NCBI RefSeq assembly: GCF_000187895.1
Contig: NZ_DS990131.1
Location: 124,001-188,000 of the forward strand
DNA: 64,000 nt
DNA from: Phocaeicola plebeius DSM 17135
GTDB taxonomy: Bacteria; Bacteroidota; Bacteroidia; Bacteroidales; Bacteroidaceae
Reading direction: 5' to 3'
Positions 1 through 8,053 of this stretch are shown piece after piece; position 1 is the first letter of the stretch; each line of letters starts with the position of its first letter. Made by a program: the position numbers and the translations under genes. The notes beneath the pieces are model-generated. The model was given only the letters and a program-made list of their open reading frames with translations, had not been told where the DNA came from and made no database searches.

Positions 1-849
1 TCGCGCTTGGCGACTAAAGAGAGTTACTGGATATTCCATCGTGACGGCGACGACTTCGACCTGAAGGTGAGCGACCCGAAGAATCCGAGTTACCTGCTGA
101 TAGCGAACGACCCGGAGATGGAGAGCATCATCGGTGCGCTGAACGCCCTTATTTTAAACCGTCTCGTTACCCGTGTGAATACGGGACAGGGCAAGAATAT
201 TCCCGTGAGCATCATCGTGGATGAGCTGCCGACACTGTATTTCCACAAGATAGACCGCCTGATCGGTACGGCACGAAGCAACAAGGTAAGCGTGACGCTC
301 GGCTTTCAAGAACTACCGCAGTTGGAAGCCGATTACGGCAAGGTGGGTATGCAGAAAATCATTACGACGGTGGGCAATGTGGTGAGCGGTTCAGCCCGTG
401 CCAAGGAGACACTGGAATGGTTGTCCGGCGACATTTTCGGCAAGGTGGTACAGATTAAGAAGGGAGTTACGATAGACCGGGACAAAACCTCCTTCAACCT
501 GAACGAGAACATGGACAGTCTCGTACCCGCTTCGAAAATCTCGGATATGCCAACGGGCTGGATATGCGGTCAGACGGCACGGGACTTCATCCAAACAAGA
601 ACCGGTATAGGCGATTCAATGAACGTACAGGAAGCGGAGGAGTTCAAGACCTCGAAGTTCTTCTGCAAAACGGATTTCGACATGAAGGAAATCAAGAAGG
701 AGGAAGCGGCGTATGTACCGTTACCGAAGTTCTACACGTTCAAGTCGAGGGAGGAACGGGAACGCATTCTTTATCGGAATTTCGTGAATGTGGGAATGGA
801 GGTAAAAGAAATGATAAAGGACGTGCTGAACAAACGGGGTGCGAAATAG
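1..849 (+). CDS. traG: TraG/VirD4-family type IV coupling protein, C-terminal part (5' end outside window)
   Basis: The reading frame is open from the first base, so the N-terminus lies to the left of the window. Coupling proteins are inner-membrane ATPases that pass relaxosome DNA to the conjugation channel. The visible part includes a Walker B-like strand (SIIVDELPTLY) followed by a segment typical of the TraG ATPase fold (GTARSNKVSVTLGFQELPQL) and a later TGWICGQTARDF segment. The Walker A motif should lie upstream. A strong hairpin follows the stop codon, so this is probably the last gene of its operon. The family assignment rests on these motifs and on the conjugative context. Confidence 0.85.
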   Translation, partial: SRLATKESYWIFHRDGDDFDLKVSDPKNPSYLLIANDPEMESIIGALNALILNRLVTRVNTGQGKNIPVSIIVDELPTLYFHKIDRLIGTARSNKVSVTLGFQELPQLEADYGKVGMQKIITTVGNVVSGSARAKETLEWLSGDIFGKVVQIKKGVTIDRDKTSFNLNENMDSLVPASKISDMPTGWICGQTARDFIQTRTGIGDSMNVQEAEEFKTSKFFCKTDFDMKEIKKEEAAYVPLPKFYTFKSREERERILYRNFVNVGMEVKEMIKDVLNKRGAK

Positions 850-879
850 AAAGCCGACTTTCGTTATGGAGGAAAGCAA

Positions 880-917
880 AAACGCCTGCAATGATTCCGT
901 GATTATTGCAGGCGTTT
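880..917 (+). terminator. Hairpin terminator after the coupling-protein gene
   Basis: Two perfectly complementary 13-base arms (880-892 and 905-917) enclose a 12-base loop just after the traG stop codon. No long T-run follows, so termination efficiency is uncertain. Confidence 0.6.
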
Positions 918-1040
918 CGGTGTTTCCGGTCTATCTTAGAAAAATCCTGCGGAGTTGATTCTATCATTCAATACTACACAAAAAGTATATTATACTAAAA
1001 CAAAATCAACTTTCATGACTCTTGAAACGGAAAATAATGC

Positions 1041-1049
1041 TACCTTTGC
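1041..1049 (+). promoter_or_regulatory. Bacteroidetes -7 promoter box for the AbiE pair
   Basis: TACCTTTGC matches the Bacteroidetes TAnnTTTG -7 consensus. It lies downstream of the first possible ATG (1015) of the AbiEi frame. If it is the real promoter, translation must start further on, at GTG 1078. No clear -33 TTTG is present at the usual distance. Confidence 0.5.
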
Positions 1050-1077
1050 AGTTGAAACAGAAAACAAATCATATACT

Positions 1078-1842
1078 GTGGATATAGAACAAAAAAGCAA
1101 AATAAACCAACTGCTGCTTTCCGCCACTCCTAAAGGACTGTTGTTCTCTGAATGGCTGAAAAGGAACGGTTATTCCGACCAGTTGATAAAAAGATACCGG
1201 GAATCCGGCTGGCTTGAGATGTTGTCAAAAGGAGTCATGTACCGCACAGGAGACAGCCTGTCGGCATACGCCGCATTGTCCTGCTACAACAAGCAATTAG
1301 GCAGGATGTTCCGCATTGCAGCGCATTCCGCATTGGAGCTGTTCGGCTTCAATCACTATGTGCCTATGGGCAAGCCGTTGCTGATGGTGACACATGGCAA
1401 ACAGCGTGTTCCGGAATGGATACGCAACGATGTTTTCGACAGGGTGATAAAACCGTTTTCCACCGATACCTTTTCAGAGCCGCAGACCACAACGATTGTG
1501 AAAGACGAAGTGGATCTGCTGGTCTCCACTCCCGAGCAGGCATTTTTGGAATGTCTGTTGCTCGCGCCGCAACAATATTCCTACATGGACTTATTCTATA
1601 TGATGGAACAATTGACAACACTACGTCCCGAAATGCTACAGCGACTGCTTGAAACGACCAAGAGCCTGAAAGTAAAGCGCATGTTCCTTTATATGGCGGA
1701 AAAGTCGGGACACTATTGGCTTGATGCTCTCGATACCTCAAAAATAGAACTGGGAACTTCCAAATTGCAACTGGCAAAAAACGGGGTTTATATCTCCAAA
1801 TACAAAATAACCGTACCCAAAGAACTGAACGAATATGAATGA
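1078..1842 (+). CDS. AbiEi-family type IV antitoxin
   Basis: This looks like the antitoxin and transcriptional repressor of an AbiE-type abortive-infection system. The N-terminus resembles a winged-helix domain (KINQLLLSATPKGLLFSEWL, then GYSDQLIKRYRESGWLE and a VMYRTGDSLSAYAAL segment), the arrangement I know from AbiEi antitoxins; the rest is the C-terminal antitoxin domain. The frame is open from TTG 955 and has an ATG at 1015. I prefer GTG 1078 because a -7 box lies at 1041-1049 and the conserved domain begins just after 1078. It overlaps the toxin gene by 8 bases, so the two are translationally coupled. Confidence 0.8.
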   Translation: MDIEQKSKINQLLLSATPKGLLFSEWLKRNGYSDQLIKRYRESGWLEMLSKGVMYRTGDSLSAYAALSCYNKQLGRMFRIAAHSALELFGFNHYVPMGKPLLMVTHGKQRVPEWIRNDVFDRVIKPFSTDTFSEPQTTTIVKDEVDLLVSTPEQAFLECLLLAPQQYSYMDLFYMMEQLTTLRPEMLQRLLETTKSLKVKRMFLYMAEKSGHYWLDALDTSKIELGTSKLQLAKNGVYISKYKITVPKELNEYE

Positions 1843-2743
1843 CATCTATAAAAAACAGGTGGCATTGCTGATACGCATTATGCCGTCCGTGTACCGCATC
1901 AAAGATTTTGCAGTGCATGGAGGTACGGCTATCAACCTGTTCCACAAAAATATGCCGCGGTATTCAGTCGATATAGACCTCACCTATATTCCCGTACAGG
2001 AAAGGACCGAGAGTCTGGAAACAATCAACAATCATCTGCAAACCCTGAAAACCAGCATAGAAAAATCCATACCGGGTATCAGGGTGATTCACAAGCCTGA
2101 TGTCTGGAAATTACAGTGTACTTTGGGCGGTGCGACCGTCAAGATCGAAGTAAACGGAACAAAACGGGGCATCATCGGGGAAACAGAGGACAGGAAACTG
2201 TGCGAACGGGCTGAAACGGAGTTCAATATGACCTGTAAAGCACGTACCGTTTCTTATTCGCAACTTTACGGGGGTAAGATTGCGGCGGCATTAAGCCGCC
2301 AACACCCACGAGACTTATTCGATTGCAAATATATGGAAATGGCATCGTTCCATGATGTCAAAGACGGCTTCATGCTTTGCCTGTTAGGGAGCGACAAGCC
2401 TGTTATCGAATCTTTGCAGCCGAACGCCATCGACCAGACGGAAGCACTGGAGAACCAGTTTGAGGGAATGTCCGATACCCCATTCACGTATGCGGATTAT
2501 GAAAAGGCAAGGCGTAACCTTATTCAACAGGTAAACGATAGCCTGACCGAAACGGACCGGGAATTTCTTCTGTCATTTGAAAACGGCGAACCCGATTGGG
2601 AAAAATGCTGTGCCGGGGATTTAAGCCGCTATCCGTCCGTAAAATGGAAGTTACAGAATATAGCCAAGCTGAAAAAGAGCAATCCTCAAAAGCACAAGGC
2701 GGGATTGGAAAAGCTACAGGCATTCTTATTTCCGGAGGAATGA
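1835..2743 (+). CDS. AbiEii/AbiGii-family nucleotidyltransferase toxin
   Basis: This is the toxin of the AbiE pair, 302 residues. Family members are nucleotidyltransferases that modify tRNA or other targets and confer abortive infection or element maintenance. The N-terminal motif GGTAINLF followed by YSVDIDLTYI is the GG-x-DxD signature of the nucleotidyltransferase fold. A later block (SYSQLYGGKIAAALSRQHPRDLFD) matches the AbiEii C-terminal core. The start overlaps the antitoxin gene. On a conjugative element the pair may act as a maintenance or anti-phage module. The catalytic signature looks intact. Confidence 0.85.
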   Translation: MNDIYKKQVALLIRIMPSVYRIKDFAVHGGTAINLFHKNMPRYSVDIDLTYIPVQERTESLETINNHLQTLKTSIEKSIPGIRVIHKPDVWKLQCTLGGATVKIEVNGTKRGIIGETEDRKLCERAETEFNMTCKARTVSYSQLYGGKIAAALSRQHPRDLFDCKYMEMASFHDVKDGFMLCLLGSDKPVIESLQPNAIDQTEALENQFEGMSDTPFTYADYEKARRNLIQQVNDSLTETDREFLLSFENGEPDWEKCCAGDLSRYPSVKWKLQNIAKLKKSNPQKHKAGLEKLQAFLFPEE

Positions 2744-2901
2744 CAAGTTTTTATGGGCCCCAATACGAGTATAATATTTCAAAAGCGAGTCGGACGACAG
2801 ATGCGGCATACGACATCGTGATAAATGGTAGGAAACCAGAAATGTGGAATTACAAGCTGATACTCGGCTTCATTCCAACCTGTCATTATTAGCCTATTTT
2901 T

Positions 2902-2938
2902 AAGCCGTGCCCTGCTCGTTTTCCGAAAGGCACGGCTT
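2902..2938. terminator. Bidirectional hairpin terminator
   Basis: Arms AAGCCGTGCC (2902-2911) and GGCACGGCTT (2929-2938) form a perfect 10-bp stem. It lies between the end of the plus-strand AbiE pair and the end of the minus-strand small-gene operon and can serve both directions. Confidence 0.75.
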
Positions 2939-2958
2939 TCATCCCCCAAAAAGAGGAA

Positions 2959-3336
2959 TCAGACAGTGACAACAGTTACATATAAATTCTGTCGCTCCTG
3001 TTCGCAGAATTTATCGTACTCGGCTTTGTCCGTACCGCTCTCGATAGCCCGGTCGATGACACCGCCCAGTTCGTCGAAACAAACCTCGTTGTTCACGCAT
3101 TCCACGTCCATTCCCTTCACAAGATAAACCTCGTAATAATCCGAGCCATTGAGCACGACGATGACATATCCCGCGTGCAGTCGTCCGTTTACCTTGATGC
3201 GGAGTGCCGGCAAATCCCTGTATAGAGTGGCGGCAAATTCTTCGATACTCCATGACATGAGGACAGTCATAGGAGTTAATGTTACTAACTGTTCCTTAAT
3301 AATCTGTGCGATCTGCATTACATATTCTTTTTCCAT
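2959..3336 (-). CDS. Hypothetical protein, 125 aa
   Basis: No function is recognised. The protein is soluble and mixed alpha/beta, with a central strand-rich stretch (HAGYVIVVLNGSDYYEVYLV) and an acidic C-terminus. It is the last gene of a four-gene minus-strand operon (4141 down to 2959). The start at 3336 is preceded by an A/T-rich upstream region, usual for this phylum, which rarely uses Shine-Dalgarno sites. Confidence 0.65.
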   Translation of the reverse strand: MEKEYVMQIAQIIKEQLVTLTPMTVLMSWSIEEFAATLYRDLPALRIKVNGRLHAGYVIVVLNGSDYYEVYLVKGMDVECVNNEVCFDELGGVIDRAIESGTDKAEYDKFCEQERQNLYVTVVTV

Positions 3337-3376
3337 AACTCTAAATTTGTAAGTTTATAAATTATTATTCCATGAT

Positions 3377-3649
3377 TCACTCGAACCAGTCCGGGTTATC
3401 CTTTTTGAGTTCGGCTACCAGCTCGTTTTCGGGCAGTTGAAGGGTTCTCTCATCGGTAAAGAAAAAAACTTCGTCATAAATGCTTTCGGCTTCTTTACTG
3501 GCGAAATCTTCATTTTCGTCATTGAAACTACCGGGCTGCAAGGCATCCAGCAGTGTGGTCGGGGCAATCAGCAGTTCTTCGCCATCGTTGGCTTCCACAA
3601 CACGGCATACATAGCTCTTGCCGCCAAATTGAATTTCATTTGTTCTCAT
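3377..3649 (-). CDS. Hypothetical protein, 90 aa
   Basis: Small acidic protein with no recognised domain. It opens with two short strands (IQFGGKSYVCRVVEANDGEELL) and ends with an acidic helix. Unusually for this phylum, an AAGGAGGATAAT sequence, a good Shine-Dalgarno match, precedes the ATG at 3649. It is the third gene of the minus-strand operon and lies 10 bases after the end of its upstream neighbour. Confidence 0.65.
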   Translation of the reverse strand: MRTNEIQFGGKSYVCRVVEANDGEELLIAPTTLLDALQPGSFNDENEDFASKEAESIYDEVFFFTDERTLQLPENELVAELKKDNPDWFE

Positions 3650-3659
3650 ATTATCCTCC

Positions 3660-3932
3660 TTATTTTAATGGTATATTACGTCCGTGTTCATTGAGGTACT
3701 CCATGATGCGCTTCGCTTCCTCGTGCGAGACTTGGTTTCGTTCGTCATAGTGCCGCGTTTCGTCCGCCATGACCTTGATACACGCCTTAATCAGGCGATA
3801 CAGGCTTTGCTGAAGCGTGGGGTGCATGTCGGGGATTGCTGCCGCGAACCGTTCGGGGTTGAAACTGAAACTGTTTACCGCCATTTCCCAATCTTTGGCG
3901 AGGCGGTACTCTTTGCTTTCTTTAATGTCCAT
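3660..3932 (-). CDS. Hypothetical protein, 90 aa
   Basis: Helical small protein without recognised function. The frame can be read from 3962, but ATG 3932 is preferred: it is preceded by the AAAATTCAAGAAT type of upstream sequence shared with neighbouring starts, and it avoids overlap with the gene upstream. It belongs to the same four-gene minus-strand unit. Confidence 0.6.
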   Translation of the reverse strand: MDIKESKEYRLAKDWEMAVNSFSFNPERFAAAIPDMHPTLQQSLYRLIKACIKVMADETRHYDERNQVSHEEAKRIMEYLNEHGRNIPLK

Positions 3933-3943
3933 ATTCTTGAATT

Positions 3944-4141
3944 TTAATAGTTCTCGTTGCATATTCTGTCAAGTTCCCTAATTATGGGTGTCACCTCTTT
4001 GCCTGTAAGCCTTTCTATGTCATACAGCAAATGCTCCAAGCGGTCATACGCCTTTTCTCCCGCTTTTGTAAATTCTCCGGTGCTGTCGAATGCGTTACCT
4101 TCACACCCCAGTTCTTGCAATAATTCTTCTAATGTCTTCAT
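3944..4141 (-). CDS. Hypothetical protein, 65 aa; first gene of a small operon
   Basis: Acidic helical protein beginning MKTLEELLQELGC, function unknown. The frame stays open upstream to 4306, but that extension falls in a conserved non-coding leader, so ATG 4141 is chosen. AAAAATTCAACAA precedes the ATG, as at related starts. It heads the minus-strand operon that ends at 2959 and sits behind a stem-loop leader. Confidence 0.6.
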   Translation of the reverse strand: MKTLEELLQELGCEGNAFDSTGEFTKAGEKAYDRLEHLLYDIERLTGKEVTPIIRELDRICNENY

Positions 4142-4165
4142 TTGTTGAATTTTTAATGTTTGTTT

Positions 4166-4203
4166 TTCTTTCCCTCTGCTCGGCTTCCTTGTTACCGGAG
4201 CCG
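4166..4203 (-). promoter_or_regulatory. Stem-loop plus AGGGAAA leader element, copy 1
   Basis: Read on the minus strand, CGGCT (4203-4199) pairs with AGCCG (4185-4181). A purine block containing AGAGGGAAAG follows, then the ATG at 4141. The same order (stem-loop, AGGGA-type block, A-rich spacer, ATG) recurs in front of four other minus-strand genes with different stem sequences. This is the weakest of the five stems. Confidence 0.4.
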
Positions 4204-4257
4204 CTTCGGGTTTTATGGTGCTTTCCGGGGCTGGCGAAAAAGCCCTTTCCGACGTTT

Positions 4258-4410
4258 TTTCTTGCCAATTACGCTTCGTAGAAGGAAGAATTTGCAAGAA
4301 ATACACTTCAAAACGACGGAATCAGGCGCGACAGCCCATATTTGCACCGATAAAAACCGATGCGGCGACGGACAGGAAAGCCAGACGGAAGAGAATATGG
4401 AAACCTGAAA
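4258..4410. repeat. Leader repeat, copy A
   Basis: About 150 bases align closely with 6779-6927. Shared blocks include CTTGCCAATTACGCTTC, GGAAGAATTTGCAAGAA, AATCA-GCGCGAC and GGAAAGCC. CTTGC and GCAAG near the ends of the first block form an inverted repeat. In both copies the segment lies upstream of a minus-strand gene of unknown function. Confidence 0.65.
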
Positions 4411-4476
4411 GCAATAGAAAAGGAGGACTGGAAGCTAAAAAAGAGAATTATATATCTATATATGGATAATTGTTGC

Positions 4477-4485
4477 TATATTTGC
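4477..4485 (+). promoter_or_regulatory. -7 promoter box of hipBA
   Basis: TATATTTGC matches TAnnTTTG and lies 26 bases before the hipB ATG at 4511. Flanking ATATA and GATAT repeats would suit autoregulation by HipB, which is an inference. Confidence 0.6.
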
Positions 4486-4510
4486 ATATAAATAGCGATA
4501 TATTGATATT

Positions 4511-4825
4511 ATGGAAGCAACGAACTATACCACAAACAGCGATATGCTGACGCTTCTGGCGTTGCGTGTCAAGGAGTACCGTCTGGCAGCTCGCATGAGC
4601 CAGAAGGAGCTGGCCGAACAGTCGGGCGTGAGCCAGACGACAATCAGCCATTTTGAACAAGGGGTCAGCCGTAACCTAACCTTGGCCAATTTCATCTCCC
4701 TGCTGCGTGCGCTCGGTCAGGAAGAACGGCTCGCGGAAATCCTGCCGGAACTGCCCATGCCGCCGATGGCACTTCGGGAAATCGAGAAACTGATACCTAA
4801 ACGAGTTAGGAGGGGCAAGAAATGA
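4511..4825 (+). CDS. hipB: HipB-like XRE-family antitoxin
   Basis: 104-residue helix-turn-helix protein. The segment from about residue 20 to 75 (LAARMSQKELAEQSGVSQTT, then ISHFEQG) is a clear Cro/CI-type HTH. In HipBA systems the antitoxin binds the operator and holds the kinase inactive. The gene overlaps hipA by 4 bases. The basic C-terminus (PKRVRRGKK) may contact DNA. Confidence 0.85.
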   Translation: MEATNYTTNSDMLTLLALRVKEYRLAARMSQKELAEQSGVSQTTISHFEQGVSRNLTLANFISLLRALGQEERLAEILPELPMPPMALREIEKLIPKRVRRGKK

Positions 4826-6120
4826 TAGAAAGTCTCGATGTGATACTATGGGATAAAAAGGTCGGCACGCTTGTCGCCAACCGGGAAGGACACCGCAGTA
4901 AAGCCTGTTTCTACTTCGACAGCGATTATGTCCGCGACGGCTATGATATCGCCCCGCTCCGTGCGCCGATAAAAGGGGTTGCCGCACAGCGTGGCCTACC
5001 GGTCTATCCCGATGAAGAGCGGCTTTTCGGCGGCCTGCCGTCGTTTATAGCCGATTCACTGCCCGACCATTGGGGAAACACCGTGTTCAACGAATGGGCC
5101 AAAGTGCATCATATCCGTATGAGGGACTTGTCCGCCCTCGACCGTCTCGCCTATATCGGACGGCGTGGCATGGGGGGATTGGAGTTCGTCCCGCCCGCTG
5201 CCGAGGAACTGGAGACACCGTTCAAGGTCGAGATCGCCGATCTCTACCAACTGGCCCGGCAGGCTTTCGAGGAAGCCGGACGGTTCAACGTCCCGGTATC
5301 GGGCAACCTGATGGTCGAAAGCCTGTTCAAGGTGGGTACGTCCGCAGGAGGGCGACGGCCCAAGGCAGTGGTCAACGTCAATTTCGAGGAGGGACAATGT
5401 TACTCCGGACAGGTGGCGACCCCTTATCCGGGCTACACGCCGATGATCGTCAAGTTCGACGAACACCAGAAAATGCCGACGACACGGATAGAATACAGCT
5501 ATTACCTGATGGCCGTGGATGCCGGGCTTCAGATGATGCCGAGCCGCCTGCTTGAAGGCGAGCAGACAGCGCACTTCCTGACCGAGCGTTTCGACCGCCG
5601 GAACGGCAAGAAGGTGCATATCCAAACGTTGGCGGCCATGAATCCCTCGGCGGATTCTTACGAAGCACTGTTCGAGGCAGCTTGCCGTATCGGCGTGCCG
5701 CCGGGGGAACTCCGGCAACTGTTCCGCTCGATGGTGCTGAACGTGCTGGGCGGAAATGTCGATGACCACAACAAGAATTTCAGCTTCCTGATGGGCAATG
5801 ACGGGCGTTGGCACGTTGCTCCGGCCTACGACTACACGTTCTCGGTCGATCCGGACGCGCCGTACTATGTAAACCGCCACAGCATGACGGTCAACAACAA
5901 AACGGAGGGTATTGCAGCAGAGGATTTGATGGAAGTAGCCCGCCGGTATGGTATAAAGGCCGCAGAGCCGTTCATAGAAAAGGCCATAGGCATCGTCTCG
6001 CATTACCCGGAATACGGCCGGGAGGCCGGTGTCGGAGAAGAATGGATAGGAACGATAGAAAAGGAAATCGCCGCACGAGTGGAATGCGTGAGCGACAACC
6101 GGGCAGACCGATTAAAATAG
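4822..6120 (+). CDS. hipA: HipA-family serine/threonine kinase toxin
   Basis: 432 residues, usual length for HipA. Family members phosphorylate glutamyl-tRNA synthetase or other targets and cause growth arrest. Visible signatures are the N-terminal beta domain, the VGTSAGGRRPKA phosphate-binding loop near residue 173, the catalytic NVDDHNKNFSFL motif near residue 312 and the PAYDYTFS metal-binding motif. All key residues appear intact. The pair is a probable maintenance module of the element. Confidence 0.9.
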   Translation: MIESLDVILWDKKVGTLVANREGHRSKACFYFDSDYVRDGYDIAPLRAPIKGVAAQRGLPVYPDEERLFGGLPSFIADSLPDHWGNTVFNEWAKVHHIRMRDLSALDRLAYIGRRGMGGLEFVPPAAEELETPFKVEIADLYQLARQAFEEAGRFNVPVSGNLMVESLFKVGTSAGGRRPKAVVNVNFEEGQCYSGQVATPYPGYTPMIVKFDEHQKMPTTRIEYSYYLMAVDAGLQMMPSRLLEGEQTAHFLTERFDRRNGKKVHIQTLAAMNPSADSYEALFEAACRIGVPPGELRQLFRSMVLNVLGGNVDDHNKNFSFLMGNDGRWHVAPAYDYTFSVDPDAPYYVNRHSMTVNNKTEGIAAEDLMEVARRYGIKAAEPFIEKAIGIVSHYPEYGREAGVGEEWIGTIEKEIAARVECVSDNRADRLK

Positions 6121-6147
6121 AGCATGGGATTTCATGTAGGGGAAATG

Positions 6148-6176
6148 AACCCACCCGACACAAAAGCGGGTGGGTT
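6148..6176. terminator. Hairpin terminator between convergent genes
   Basis: AACCCACCCG (6148-6157) pairs with CGGGTGGGTT (6167-6176). It separates hipA from the convergent minus-strand gene that ends at 6185. Confidence 0.75.
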
Positions 6177-6184
6177 TGTCATTG

Positions 6185-6664
6185 TCATTCCGCCGCCCCT
6201 TTCTTGCTTAGGAGGGTCAACTGGTCGGGACGGTCGGGAAACCAATAGGCGTCGCTGTCAAGATACACGCATCTGTCACCGTTCCAAGGCTTCCTGAAAG
6301 CTAATACCTCTTGAGGGCCGAATACTACTCCATAATCGTTTGTAAATGCCACTATGTCGCCTACGGTCAAATCGTCCTCCGTATCCATGACTTCGGAAAG
6401 GCGATTGTAAAACTCCATACCTTCGGCCTCGCGTTCCGCTTTCCAGCGCAAAAAATCCTCTTTGTGACTTCTGCCCGTACTTATCGGTGATAATTCCGAA
6501 GGCAAAACCTCCGCTTCCGAAGTACCGGACGAAATCAGAATAATGCTGTCGTCTTCCACGTTTTCCGGTGCAGAAATCACTCGGTAAGCCCCGTCGGATA
6601 AACCGTTGTCCGGGTCATGCCAATAAAGCAGATTCCCGGTCTTGATAAAATCGTATTTTCCCAT
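6185..6664 (-). CDS. Hypothetical protein, 159 aa
   Basis: Strand-rich acidic protein without recognised domain. A motif such as WHDPDNGLSDGAYRVI followed by EDDSIILI resembles small conserved proteins of Bacteroidales mobile elements, but no function can be given. It is transcribed alone and preceded by the structured leader described at 6690-6723. Confidence 0.6.
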   Translation of the reverse strand: MGKYDFIKTGNLLYWHDPDNGLSDGAYRVISAPENVEDDSIILISSGTSEAEVLPSELSPISTGRSHKEDFLRWKAEREAEGMEFYNRLSEVMDTEDDLTVGDIVAFTNDYGVVFGPQEVLAFRKPWNGDRCVYLDSDAYWFPDRPDQLTLLSKKGAAE

Positions 6665-6689
6665 TGTCTTGTGAGTTATTGATTATTTA

Positions 6690-6723
6690 TTTCCCTTTTT
6701 TCGATTCCTTTCCTTCGGAATCG
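6690..6723 (-). promoter_or_regulatory. Stem-loop plus AAAGGGAAA leader element, copy 2
   Basis: On the minus strand CGATTCC (6723-6717) pairs with GGAATCG (6708-6702), followed directly by AAAAAAGGGAAAT and then the ATG at 6664. The 7-bp stem differs in sequence from the other copies while the arrangement is kept. Confidence 0.5.
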
Positions 6724-6778
6724 CTTCGAGGTTTTACAGATGCAATGCACGGTTGTCGGCACGGCTTCATACGACGGC

Positions 6779-6927
6779 TCTTCTTGCCAATTACGCTTCA
6801 CTTGGGAAGGAAGAATTTGCAAGAAGTGTACTTCAAGCCGGCGAATCAAGCGCGACGTCCGACTTTCGCATCGGATAAAACCCGTGCGGTGAGGGACGGA
6901 AAAGCCGGATGGGAAGAACAGGCGGTT
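6779..6927. repeat. Leader repeat, copy B
   Basis: This matches 4258-4410 over its whole length with scattered substitutions. The minus-strand frame through both copies reads FLQILPS followed by KRNWQE. Either this is a conserved short peptide or it simply reflects DNA conservation. The TTCTTGC/GCAAGAA inverted repeat is present here too. Confidence 0.65.
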
Positions 6928-7124
6928 CATACCGCTACAAAAGGGAAAGAATGCAATTATAAAAGGAAACGGGCGGTGGTGGGGTATTCGGGAGGCTGAC
7001 TATAAAAGGACGAAAGCGGGCGATAAAGACAAAGGAGATAGCGCACCGCCTGTGTTATCGGTACGCTATCTTGTACATTCAATTTTCGGAACCCGAAGCT
7101 TTTCATTTTGAGGAACAACCCTTT

Positions 7125-7640
7125 TTAAAGACCTTCCTCTCCGAATAGCTCGATGTTCGCTTTTTGGAAAATTTGCGGGTTATGCTGATAAAGAAGCGGC
7201 AAGTTCAGCATAGCCATCGGATATTCTACGAATCCGCTTCTGCGTTTGTAGCCGGAATCGGTCGCCAGTCCGTTTTTCACCAAGAACTCCATTGCTTCGG
7301 GGTAATGATTGACGTCGATAAATGTACGGTCCGGCAGACCGAGTGCATCCATTTCCTCCAAATTGACGGAAAGCACGATATATTCGTCTTCATCTTCCAC
7401 CATTACCAAGGTGAGAGCCAACCAACCATTGCGGTAAAACTCTGGTACAAAATAATACTTTTCGCCTCTGAACTCGTATTCTTTCTGCCTGAAAGAGCTG
7501 TCCGGCTCTACGATTTCAAATTCATCTTCACCTGCGGTAAAGGTAATCATGGGATTACTGGCATCTACATACGCTTCACCTGCTTTGTAGCACAAATACT
7601 CTCTGTTTTCGGAACGCACGATAGCAAATTGAATTTCCAT
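7125..7640 (-). CDS. DUF4313-like protein, 171 aa
   Basis: The C-terminal half (FIDVNHYPEAMEFLVKNGLA, then SGFVEYPMAMLNL) resembles DUF4313, a family of unknown function common on Bacteroidales plasmids and conjugative elements. The domain name is from memory of the motif and is not verified. The start is preceded by GTTAAAATTTT and by a structured leader. No operon partner is apparent. Confidence 0.65.
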   Translation of the reverse strand: MEIQFAIVRSENREYLCYKAGEAYVDASNPMITFTAGEDEFEIVEPDSSFRQKEYEFRGEKYYFVPEFYRNGWLALTLVMVEDEDEYIVLSVNLEEMDALGLPDRTFIDVNHYPEAMEFLVKNGLATDSGYKRRSGFVEYPMAMLNLPLLYQHNPQIFQKANIELFGEEGL

Positions 7641-8053
7641 AAAATTTTAACATTAATCAGTTGAACAATCTGTTTATTTTTTCCCTCCTTTCGGAAGCCT
7701 TCAGGCTTCTCCCGTCGGGATTTGATTTTTACGTGCATCAAAGATTGCCTTTCAGGGAGAAACAGGCAAGGAATTTGGGCAGAATTTTATAGCTGCGGTA
7801 TTGAGCGTCCGCGAAATATGGACGATTGAAAATCGGGAAAGCTGCTGAAAAATTGTGTTCAAATAGCGTAGCGGTACTTGAATGTTCCTCCAAGGCAATA
7901 CCTTTGCACCGGAAAAAGCATGTCCCGACGGGCAGAGCCGTTGGCGAAGGGATTTCCATACAAAAGGAAAACGAAGGGGTAAAAAGGGAGATCTGCCGGC
8001 GGCAGTGCTAAAAAAGACAGCCGCTCCTGCGGCTATCTCCCTGTAGCGTTGCG
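7641..8053. other. Non-coding leader and spacer
   Basis: No gene is supported. The part next to 7640 holds a stem-loop leader; the remainder is low-complexity spacer with a possible hairpin near 8000-8040 (AGCCGCTCCTGCGGCT), which may terminate the minus-strand genes to the right. Confidence 0.5.
7675..7737 (-). promoter_or_regulatory. Stem-loop plus GAGGGAAAAAA leader element, copy 3
   Basis: On the minus strand GAAGCC (7709-7704) pairs with GGCTTC (7699-7694) around a TGAA tetraloop. GGAGGGAAAAAATAAAC and the ATG at 7640 follow. The distal part, TGCACGTAAAAATCAAATCC, also occurs almost unchanged at the copy near 60.47 kb. Confidence 0.55.

Larger units (their letters stand above)
4142..4510. 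other. Intergenic leader and promoter region between divergent operons
   Basis: No gene is seen. The minus strand carries the leader of the small-gene operon: a stem-loop next to a purine block, then a roughly 150-base segment that recurs near 6.8 kb. The right end is very A/T-rich, with ATATAT-type repeats at 4448-4510, and holds the hipBA promoter and probably HipB operator sites. Confidence 0.6.
6665..7124. other. Non-coding leader region of the gene at 6185-6664
   Basis: No convincing gene is seen. Minus-strand frames here are short. The region contains a stem-loop leader element, the second copy of the roughly 150-base leader repeat, and then purine-rich sequence (6930-7020) leading to the 3' end of the gene at 7125. 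Confidence 0.5.

Noticed and set aside
4166-4203. Leader stem-loops as transcription terminators
   Set aside because: Read in the direction of the genes, the stems are followed by AGGGAAAA and not by a T-run.
4142-4306. N-terminal extension of the gene at 3944-4141
   Set aside because: The extension falls in the duplicated leader repeat and includes the stem-loop region; ATG 4141 fits the upstream pattern of related genes.
7826-8011. 61-codon plus-strand frame
   Set aside because: It lies in the non-coding leader between minus-strand genes and has no supporting features.
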